A stretch of 64,000 nt of DNA from Stenotrophomonas sp. NA06056 (lineage in GTDB: Bacteria; Pseudomonadota; Gammaproteobacteria; Xanthomonadales; Xanthomonadaceae), in the NCBI RefSeq assembly GCF_013364355.1, contig NZ_CP054931.1:4143501-4207500 (forward strand), in the 5' to 3' direction. Position numbers and translations under genes: made by a program. Within the stretch, counting starts at the first letter, position 1. Every line of letters begins with the position of its first letter. Shown here in pieces: positions 8,974 through 15,536 of this stretch. The notes below the pieces were generated by a model. The model was not told the origin of the DNA. It saw only the letters and a list, made by a program, of their open reading frames with translations, and did not search any database.

Positions 8974-9102
8974 GCCCACTTGGATACCATCGACTGACAG
9001 GCCGTGGGGTTTTACACGCGCCATAGCTACGAGGCATTTGCCCAGCTCGGATGCTACCGGCCGGGCCACCAGCGTGACCTCATGAAGAAGCGCTTGGCAT
9101 AA
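8974..9102 (+). pseudogene. GNAT acetyltransferase C-terminal remnant
   Basis: This is 43 codons in frame with the family's C-terminal pattern: AHLDTID, an in-frame TGA, then QAVGFYTRHSYEAFAQLGCY, PGHQRD and MKKRLA before a TAA. GNAT proteins typically end with such an FY...GF/GY...L..Y..GH...KKL run. The N-terminal acetyl-CoA binding part is absent and there is a premature stop, so it is dead. It abuts the comM fragment directly, a further sign of a scrap-yard junction. Confidence 0.65.
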
Positions 9103-9165
9103 ATCTCAGGTATCGGTCATCGACATCCGTAGCCCGCGTCCTGCATACACGCAAGGTGCCTGTAG

Positions 9166-9519
9166 TCACAGCTCCCGAAGCTCTCCCAGTTCTATATCCC
9201 GAGCATATGAGCGCCGACTACTTATCTGAACTACGTCGGATTCGAATCTTCGACCGTCCGTGCACTGAACGATGAAGTGGTAGTTCTCTGGTTCTGGACC
9301 AGCCACAACCATCATCGGCACCGAGAACAGGCCCCCAACGGGTTTCGACGAAACCACGCTATCGTTCTTCCCAAGCATGCTCAGCTCGCAACCGAGACTG
9401 CGACCATCACCCTGGCCTGCTGGCACTCGTCCCGAGACGCGCACGATCATGTCACCACCGAACGTCGCACAACCAGAGAGCAAAGCCAAACCCGTAATGG
9501 CCGCCACGGCACACTTCAT
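9166..9519 (-). CDS. Lipoprotein, probable immunity partner of the Rhs toxin fragment
   Basis: A 117-residue protein with a lipoprotein signal (MKCAVAAITGLALLSGC, lipobox LSGC), so the mature protein is membrane-anchored and faces the periplasm. Its ATG overlaps the stop codon of the Rhs C-terminal toxin by four bases (ATGA), the typical toxin-immunity arrangement. The mature part looks beta-rich (MIVRVSGRVPAG, FSVPMMVVAG, NYHFIVQC). I do not recognise a named family. A periplasmic anchor would suit protection against a metallopeptidase toxin acting on the cell envelope; this is inferred from position and export signal. Confidence 0.65.
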   Translation of the reverse strand: MKCAVAAITGLALLSGCATFGGDMIVRVSGRVPAGQGDGRSLGCELSMLGKNDSVVSSKPVGGLFSVPMMVVAGPEPENYHFIVQCTDGRRFESDVVQISSRRSYARDIELGELREL

Positions 9520-10115
9520 TTCTGGCACTCCTGTTTGCTTGCTATGCACTTATTGAATGCACTCACGTTTGCACCTGCAAATGCTGTTGCAGCGCCTTCG
9601 AATTTATTCCCTTGCGCAGATCCATTCCTCATAAACTCTGCAACATATGCCCTTCGAGAAAGCGCCCCCGCGTTCCACTGGCGAATAACATGATAATACT
9701 CATGCAGAACCAGCTTCTGATCCTCAAAGAACTCTTCCATTGACAAATTCGGCGGAAGCCTAATGGAATTCTTGCGAGTCGTAACGAACTCATTATTGAC
9801 GACAGTCTTGTTCCTGACATCAACGCCGGAGACAGATTCACCGAGTATCATTTCCAAACAATCCGCCATTGCTCCAGACGCAGGGGCCAGACCTAAATTA
9901 TCGAAGTCAATCACAGGGTTCGCCAAAACGTAAGCGTACGTCGCCAAGCCTCCGGCAACCCCCAAAGGATCGCTCTGTGAGTACCGCCCTAACGCAGGGT
10001 TGTACTCCCGCTGGTAGTTGTAGAACAACCCACTCGCATCCGTCGCCTGCTGCCCCGGGAAACGCAGTGAGAGCTCAAAAGCTACGCCATCGCCATCTGG
10101 ATCATTGGCCGGCGC
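9516..10115 (-). CDS. Orphan Rhs C-terminal module with HEXXH toxin domain (5' truncated)
   Basis: About 200 codons with the Rhs repeat-associated core end (GLFYNYQREYNPALGRYSQS, DPLGVAGGL..YAYVLANPV), then a variable C-terminal domain. That domain carries HEYYH at about 9690-9704 (an HEXXH zinc-protease motif) followed by NKFEGAA with a Glu that could be the third ligand, and ends in a Cys-containing tail. Homology to Rhs stops at ~10115 where antisense comM sequence begins, so most of the ~1,400-residue Rhs shell and the start are missing. Such orphan modules are known as stored toxin tips that recombine onto full rhs genes. It is coupled to a lipoprotein gene by an ATGA overlap. Expression of the fragment itself is uncertain. 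Confidence 0.7.
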   Translation of the reverse strand, partial: APANDPDGDGVAFELSLRFPGQQATDASGLFYNYQREYNPALGRYSQSDPLGVAGGLATYAYVLANPVIDFDNLGLAPASGAMADCLEMILGESVSGVDVRNKTVVNNEFVTTRKNSIRLPPNLSMEEFFEDQKLVLHEYYHVIRQWNAGALSRRAYVAEFMRNGSAQGNKFEGAATAFAGANVSAFNKCIASKQECQK

Positions 10116-10119
10116 CTGA

Positions 10120-10307
10120 TGGAAGTGGCGGCGGCCGGTGGCCATCATCTGCTGCTGATCGGCAGCCCCGGCTGCGGAAAGACACTGCTGGCCTCGCGCC
10201 TGCCCAGCCTGCTGCCGGATTCCGAAGAGATCGATGCCCTGCAGTTGGCGGCCATCACTTCGGTCAGCGGCGAAGGGGTGGGCCCGAGGCGTTGGCGGCA
10301 GCGGCCG
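10120..10307 (+). pseudogene. comM internal fragment (Walker A region)
   Basis: It matches intact comM from about codon 203 to 265 (VAAAGGHHLLLIGSPGCGKT, then SLLPDSEEIDALQLAAITSV) with a few base changes, and diverges after RWRQRP. Same orientation as comM. Together with the 8696-8973 piece it looks like one comM copy split by the GNAT/Rhs material. Confidence 0.85.
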
Positions 10308-10563
10308 TGCACACCCGTTTCCATGAGAAGGCCTTCTCAGAGTGTGGCCACCTTGCATGACCATCTACGGCGTCTGATTGATGCTTCCCGGTTATCAGAT
10401 CGTTGGTACTGATAGCCATTGCGAGAACGCTAGGCACTACGCATGAGCGTGGACGCTCACGCCTGAAGGATCTCGGGTGCTCAAGTGCGCCCTGGTCCAG
10501 ATTCCCCGGCGAGCAGCCCGAGATTGCCTTCGCTAGCATTTGCAGAGGCGACCAAAGGCTTGG

Positions 10564-11259
10564 CTAGGCCGCAGCAAGGCCGCCTTCCGGCCTGACCAGA
10601 TCGGAAAGATGACCATCAACGATGTGCACGTTCCGACTGGCCCGAAGTGCAAGCTGCTGATCATGTGTGACCATGATGATTGTCGCGCCGGCAGTATTGA
10701 TCTCTTGGAGCAGCTCCATGACACCACGGGCCATCTCGGTGTCCAGGTTACCGGTCGGTTCGTCTGCCAGTAGCAGCCTGGGAGTCCCAGCCAATGCCCG
10801 CGCAATTGCGGCCCGCTGCTGCTGACCGCCGGACAGGGCACCTGGATGGTGCTGGGCCCGGGAGCCAAGGCCGACCCTCTCAAGAACGCCAGTAATCCTT
10901 TCCCGCCGGTCCTTCGCGCCAAGTCCCCGATACCGCAGAGGAACGTCAATGTTGTCATAGAGTGTTAGATCTGGAATCAGATTGAAGCCCTGGAAGATGA
11001 AACCGATCTTCTCGTTTCTGATCCTGCTGCGCTGGCTATCGCCTAGACGCGACACATCCTGGCCATCCAGCTCGTAGGAACCCGCCGTATATTCCTCAAG
11101 CAGGCCTGCAATGTTGAGAAACGTCGACTTTCCCGAGCCGGATGGCCCAGTGACTGCGACGAACTCACCCTCTCGCACATGTAGATCAAAGCCTCTGAGT
11201 GCATGAGTCTGCACCTGTTCAATCTGGAATACTTTACTGAGTCCTTGCATCTTCAGCAT
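10564..11259 (-). CDS. LolD/MacB-type ABC transporter ATP-binding protein
   Basis: A 231-residue ATPase with Walker A GPSGSGKST, Q-loop FIFQGFNLIPDLT, signature LSGGQQQRAAIARALA, Walker B LLLADEPTGNLD and the H-loop at VTHD. The length is typical of LolD-like ATPases that drive FtsX-fold permeases. ATG 11259 is preferred because AAGG lies 7 bases upstream; starts at 11280 and 11298 are possible. It is the last gene of the minus-strand lanthipeptide operon, directly behind its two permeases. The likely role is energising a mechanotransmission-type pump for the peptide product, for export beyond the inner membrane or for self-protection, by analogy with LanFEG and MacB. Confidence 0.9.
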   Translation of the reverse strand: MLKMQGLSKVFQIEQVQTHALRGFDLHVREGEFVAVTGPSGSGKSTFLNIAGLLEEYTAGSYELDGQDVSRLGDSQRSRIRNEKIGFIFQGFNLIPDLTLYDNIDVPLRYRGLGAKDRRERITGVLERVGLGSRAQHHPGALSGGQQQRAAIARALAGTPRLLLADEPTGNLDTEMARGVMELLQEINTAGATIIMVTHDQQLALRASRNVHIVDGHLSDLVRPEGGLAAA

Positions 11260-11310
11260 GTCGCACCTTGGTGTCTTCATGCGCCCGAGCGGGCGCAACT
11301 GTGATTCGAG

Positions 11311-12525
11311 TCAGAGAGATCGGATTGCTTGAACAGGTGTGATGGCTGAAGCCTTCAGTGCAGGCACCAGCACCGCGGCCTGACCGAGAAGCCACAGCGC
11401 AATAGCACTGATCGGCAGGTAGGCCACAGGGAGCCTTGGCAGCTCATAGAACCGCATCAGGCCCAGATTCATCGCATAGGAAAGGATCAAGCCGGCTGCG
11501 ATCCCGATGGTGACGATGAGGAAGTTCTCGATCTGGAAGTAGCGAAGAATGTCCGATCGCGTGGCCCCCAAGGCCCGCCGAATGCCAATCTGCTTTCGAC
11601 GCTGTTCTACCCAATAGCTTGCCAAGCCCACGATTCCCAGGGCTGTAGCACCGAGAAGTGCAACGATCACTGCCGCAAGCAGACCCATCATGACCTTTGC
11701 CCCGCGGAAGTAGTCAGACCTTAGTTCAGACAAAGGCCGACTAGCAGACTGATCGAAGACCACATCGGGCGCAGCTGCAGAAACTACCTTGCCCACTTGA
11801 CCAAATATGCGAGGCAGGTCTTGAGGCTTAGCACGCACGACGTACCTGCCAGCGAGCTGCGGGCCCGCAACGGCGGGAACGACGAGTGACCAGTCGTTAC
11901 CCAATGCCTCTCCTCCGCCTGGCTGCGACACCACAAGATGTTCGACTACTCCGATCACCGTAAAGCGGGTGTCCATCGCCCAGACGCTCTGGCCGACTGC
12001 CGTTTGTCCAGGCCAATAGCGATCTGCCAACTGCTGGGTCACCAGCACCGGCGCATTGGTGGGAACGTACTGCGCAATGGGCGCGTACTCCCCAGGCTCG
12101 GGCATCCGCCCTGATGTCAGTTTCAGGCCCAGCGCGTTCAGGGCCACTGCATCGCCGAGATAGAAGTCCAGCACGCCCCCGGACCGCTCAAGGGCCTCAT
12201 CGGTGTTCACGCCGGCGCGGACACCGGGATCGCCAAACGGTACCGCGCTGATGACCCCGACTGACTCCACGCCAGGAATGGCCCGGATGGCGCTTATGAC
12301 CCGCGCATTGATGTCATTTGCGTTGTCGGCACTGAATCCCGAGAGCTGAACGACCCCAAGGGAAGACTCTTCGACGCCACTATCCAAATTCAGCGCCCGA
12401 CTCTTCTCCATGAACATGAAGATGGCGTTGCAGAGCACGGCACATGCCAAGGCGATCTCGATGGCGATCAAGAACGTAGCCAACCGGTGCTTCTTTAACG
12501 CAGCAACAATGATTCCCACTTGCAT
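11311..12525 (-). CDS. FtsX/MacB-family ABC transporter permease (lanthipeptide operon)
   Basis: A 404-residue permease: an N-terminal helix (LATFLIAIEIALACAVLCNA), a periplasmic core, and three C-terminal helices around QIGIRRALGATRSDILRYF. The start at ATG 12525 is backed by GAGGGAG 8 bases upstream; the longer frame to 12705 runs into the preceding permease. It is paralogous to 2683-3930. It sits between a partner permease and the ATPase, forming a complete ABC unit with them. Confidence 0.88.
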   Translation of the reverse strand: MQVGIIVAALKKHRLATFLIAIEIALACAVLCNAIFMFMEKSRALNLDSGVEESSLGVVQLSGFSADNANDINARVISAIRAIPGVESVGVISAVPFGDPGVRAGVNTDEALERSGGVLDFYLGDAVALNALGLKLTSGRMPEPGEYAPIAQYVPTNAPVLVTQQLADRYWPGQTAVGQSVWAMDTRFTVIGVVEHLVVSQPGGGEALGNDWSLVVPAVAGPQLAGRYVVRAKPQDLPRIFGQVGKVVSAAAPDVVFDQSASRPLSELRSDYFRGAKVMMGLLAAVIVALLGATALGIVGLASYWVEQRRKQIGIRRALGATRSDILRYFQIENFLIVTIGIAAGLILSYAMNLGLMRFYELPRLPVAYLPISAIALWLLGQAAVLVPALKASAITPVQAIRSL

Positions 12526-12536
12526 AGCGCACTCCC

Positions 12537-13856
12537 TCAAAGCAGCTTCAGCTGGGCGACCGGCTGGATGGAACTCGCCCGATAGGCAGGAATGGCACCC
12601 GCTACGAGACTGGTAACCAAAGACAGTACAAATGTGCCCAAGAACATGGCGATGTCCAAGTGCACCAGATCGGCGTACGCCACTGGCTGGATACGAATCG
12701 TCCACAGACCCAGTAGCGTCAAGAGCAGGCCGACAACGCCGCCGATGGCTCCGATCACCGCCGCCTCAACCAAGCACTGTGTAAACACCGCAATCCTGCT
12801 TGCGCCTAGCGCGCGGCGCAGGCCAATCTCTCCGCCGTGCCGCATGAATTTTGCAAGAAGCAGTCCTACCACGTTAGCCAGGCAGATCAGCAGGAACGCG
12901 AACGCTAAAGCAGTCTGGACCTTAACGTCGCTGGGAACGACCTGATTGAAGTCCAACCATCCCATCAACGACCGCATCCTCGTATTGTCGTCGTGCTTGA
13001 TGCGACCTAGTCGCTTCTGCTCAGCTGCGTAGTTGCGAAGGAATCGTTCGTAGGCCTGCACACGATCTGGCCCCACAAGCTTCACCCACAACGCCACGGC
13101 AACACACGGGGCACCCTCAAGAACTCCAGGGCGCTCCGGTGCCGCCCAGCACGTGAACGGCTGAAAGTCACCCTCATTGATCTCCAAACTGGCCGACAGA
13201 GGCAGGAAAATGTCATCTGCCGCGCCATAGAATCCGGATGTCTCGCCACCAGAGAAACGCCCACCTCTGATCTTGTAGAACAAGGGCGATGGCCGCCATG
13301 CTCCAAGTACGCCGATGATCTGAAGGTTCGTATCCTTGACCCGGATGCTCTGACCGACGCTGTTGCGGCCGGCGAACAACTGTTGGTTGAGGCGGTGAGA
13401 GATCACGGCAACGCGACTGCGGCGCTCATCGTCTTCGGAAACCCACGACCTTCCATATTGCAGTGGCACATCGAACATCGTGAAGAAGTCCGCCGTCGTC
13501 GAAATGGATGAGATCATCAGCGGCGCCGCGCCGGGAATCTCCGATCGGACCTTGACGGGATTGGAGACGACCATCGTCTGGCTATCCGCCTGCTTGGCGG
13601 ACCAAAGGTCATAAGCCGTCCTGTAGTCCATGACGTCATATGGCTCCCGCCCCTTGGACTCCGGGTTCACGTCGACCTGGGGGTAGTAGATATCTCCACT
13701 CTTGCCGGGAAGCGGGTCGCCAGACAGAAGGTGCATGACCGTCAGGGTCGTCATGCTTGCTCCGATTCCCACAGCAATTGCCAGGATCATCAAGCCGGTA
13801 ATGACCTTGTTCCTGGCAGCGTTGTGCAAAGCAACTTTCACGTAATAGCCAAACAT
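12537..13856 (-). CDS. FtsX/MacB-family ABC transporter permease (lanthipeptide operon)
   Basis: A 439-residue permease starting MFGYYVKVALHNAARNKV, with the same GIGASMT and GDPLPGKSG N-terminal motifs as 3927-5234, a large extracytoplasmic domain and three C-terminal helices with IGLRRALGASR. AAGGAG precedes the ATG. Only 11 bases separate it from the next permease and 56 from the ABC exporter upstream, so it is co-transcribed with the LanKC genes. The two unequal permeases plus one ATPase match the heterodimeric LolCDE-like layout. Confidence 0.88.
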   Translation of the reverse strand: MFGYYVKVALHNAARNKVITGLMILAIAVGIGASMTTLTVMHLLSGDPLPGKSGDIYYPQVDVNPESKGREPYDVMDYRTAYDLWSAKQADSQTMVVSNPVKVRSEIPGAAPLMISSISTTADFFTMFDVPLQYGRSWVSEDDERRSRVAVISHRLNQQLFAGRNSVGQSIRVKDTNLQIIGVLGAWRPSPLFYKIRGGRFSGGETSGFYGAADDIFLPLSASLEINEGDFQPFTCWAAPERPGVLEGAPCVAVALWVKLVGPDRVQAYERFLRNYAAEQKRLGRIKHDDNTRMRSLMGWLDFNQVVPSDVKVQTALAFAFLLICLANVVGLLLAKFMRHGGEIGLRRALGASRIAVFTQCLVEAAVIGAIGGVVGLLLTLLGLWTIRIQPVAYADLVHLDIAMFLGTFVLSLVTSLVAGAIPAYRASSIQPVAQLKLL

Positions 13857-13912
13857 CTAAGCAGTGCTCCTTTCTTGTTCCTATCCGCTATGCGCATACT
13901 TATGTCGCACGG

Positions 13913-15520
13913 CTATGCTGGCTGCAGTTCCAAGCCATCGCCAATGAAGACAGTTGGCGATTCCAAGTCATGAACATCGTCGAAGAGGTCGCGATACTCC
14001 AGCCCTCCATGCATGATCATCACCAGAGTTCTCCCATTCGTGATCTGCATGATCTTCTCCATTGCGATCGCTTGGGCACTGACATCCAGGTTTGAGAGCG
14101 GCTCGTCCAGCACATAGAGATCGGCTTTCTTTGCGAGAGCCAGCGCAAGTGCGACCTTCTGTTGCTGACCTGCAGACAGCTGATCCGGGTGTGCGTCCAG
14201 GATCTCCGGAGAGCAAACAGCCAAGGCTTTGAGAAGACCAAGATCAGCGCCAAGATCCCTGACAGCCAGGGGGGGGAAAGCAAGTGGAAGCGTTGAGGAA
14301 CTGATCTGGATAGGCAATGAGATGCTACCAGTGGTTGGCCGCAAGTTCCTTGCGAGGATGTTTGCGAGTGTTGTCTTCCCAGAACCGTTGTCGCCGGTGA
14401 TAAGGAGCCGCCTGCCTGGATTGATCGTCAGGGAGACGTTGCGAAGCACGTCTGTCTGGCCATAGCTGAACCCCACGGAATCCAAGATGACGCTGTCCGA
14501 ATGACAGATCTCCAGCGGGCCCCGTTGCCGAAGGAACTCGGAGATGCGATGGACGGTAGCGCCATAACTCTGCAGCTCTGCCCAATGTTTGAATATCGCG
14601 ATTAGAGTGGTAGCGGCCCGCCAGAATGCGTTCATGAACGCAATGAAGGATCCGAAGGTCATCTTCTTCTGAAAGACGAACAACGCACCCACGAAGATTG
14701 AACATACGTCCGAGACCACCATCGTCAGGTCGCTTGCACCCTGCAGCGTGCGGACCACCTTGAACCGGCGGTAGCCGGTGTCAAGAAGATCACCCATTCC
14801 AGTGTCGAAGGACTTCACTGTCTTTCCCGCTAGTCCAAACGTTCCAACCATCTTCAAGCTGCCGACTGCCTTGGTGAGGACGCCTAGAACCTCAGCTTCC
14901 TTTTCCCGTTCCGTAGACGTCAGTGCCCTGATTCGCTTGCCAACGATCAAACTGACCACCGTGGCTATCGGGATGATTGCAGCGAGGACTGCGAAGGCCT
15001 GCCATGATATGTAGAGGAGTGCGCTGACCAAGGCGGCAAACATGGCCACCTTTGCCACCATCCCCCTTACCAGGACAAGCATCGGCACCAAGCCGTCCTT
15101 CACGTCAGACCTGATTCGCGAGACGTAATGCCCTACGCCATTTCGCAGGAAATCGTTGTAGCGCTCGCTGTAGAACGCGCGCAGGAGATCCTCGCTTACC
15201 CGTCGGATGATCCGGTTGTCCAGTCGTTGCTGCCAAAGCGAAGTCACATAGGCGCCGGCGTTGAGTGATACGCCTAGAGCAAGGTAGCCAAGCACCAGAT
15301 ACATCAGGCGCGCGAAGTCACCTCGCAGCGAAGCCTCGTCGAGGATAGCCTTGATCAGCAACGGATGTATCAGCCCCTCTGCCGCACCGACAATGGCCGC
15401 GACTGCGGTTACCGCCAGATACTCAGCCCGCTGCTGACCGAGCAAGCGGGAGAAGTCCCGCCACTCGGTGCGCGCTTGCTTTGGATCTGGAGCGGAGCGC
15501 GAAGAGTCAGGTGCGTTCAT
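13913..15520 (-). CDS. ABC exporter for modified peptide (LanT-like, no peptidase domain)
   Basis: A 535-residue fused exporter. Residues ~30-310 are a six-helix ABC transmembrane domain (LAVTAVAAIVGAAEGLIHPL at the start) and ~330-535 an ATPase with Walker A GDNGSGKTT, signature LSAGQQQKVALALALA and Walker B LYVLDEPLSNLD. No C39 peptidase domain precedes it, so unlike class II LanT it should not cleave a leader. The helical half and the nucleotide-binding half are on one chain, so it works as a homodimer. It lies 16 bases behind lanKC in the same operon, and export of the lanthipeptide is the natural reading. The nucleotide-binding domain is somewhat short between Walker A and the signature. 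Confidence 0.87.
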   Translation of the reverse strand: MNAPDSSRSAPDPKQARTEWRDFSRLLGQQRAEYLAVTAVAAIVGAAEGLIHPLLIKAILDEASLRGDFARLMYLVLGYLALGVSLNAGAYVTSLWQQRLDNRIIRRVSEDLLRAFYSERYNDFLRNGVGHYVSRIRSDVKDGLVPMLVLVRGMVAKVAMFAALVSALLYISWQAFAVLAAIIPIATVVSLIVGKRIRALTSTEREKEAEVLGVLTKAVGSLKMVGTFGLAGKTVKSFDTGMGDLLDTGYRRFKVVRTLQGASDLTMVVSDVCSIFVGALFVFQKKMTFGSFIAFMNAFWRAATTLIAIFKHWAELQSYGATVHRISEFLRQRGPLEICHSDSVILDSVGFSYGQTDVLRNVSLTINPGRRLLITGDNGSGKTTLANILARNLRPTTGSISLPIQISSSTLPLAFPPLAVRDLGADLGLLKALAVCSPEILDAHPDQLSAGQQQKVALALALAKKADLYVLDEPLSNLDVSAQAIAMEKIMQITNGRTLVMIMHGGLEYRDLFDDVHDLESPTVFIGDGLELQPA

Positions 15521-15536
15521 CGTGAGCCCAGCCCCA

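Noticed and set aside
10308..10563. Short frames between comM fragment and ATPase gene
   Set aside because: No start context or motif seen; likely island-edge debris.
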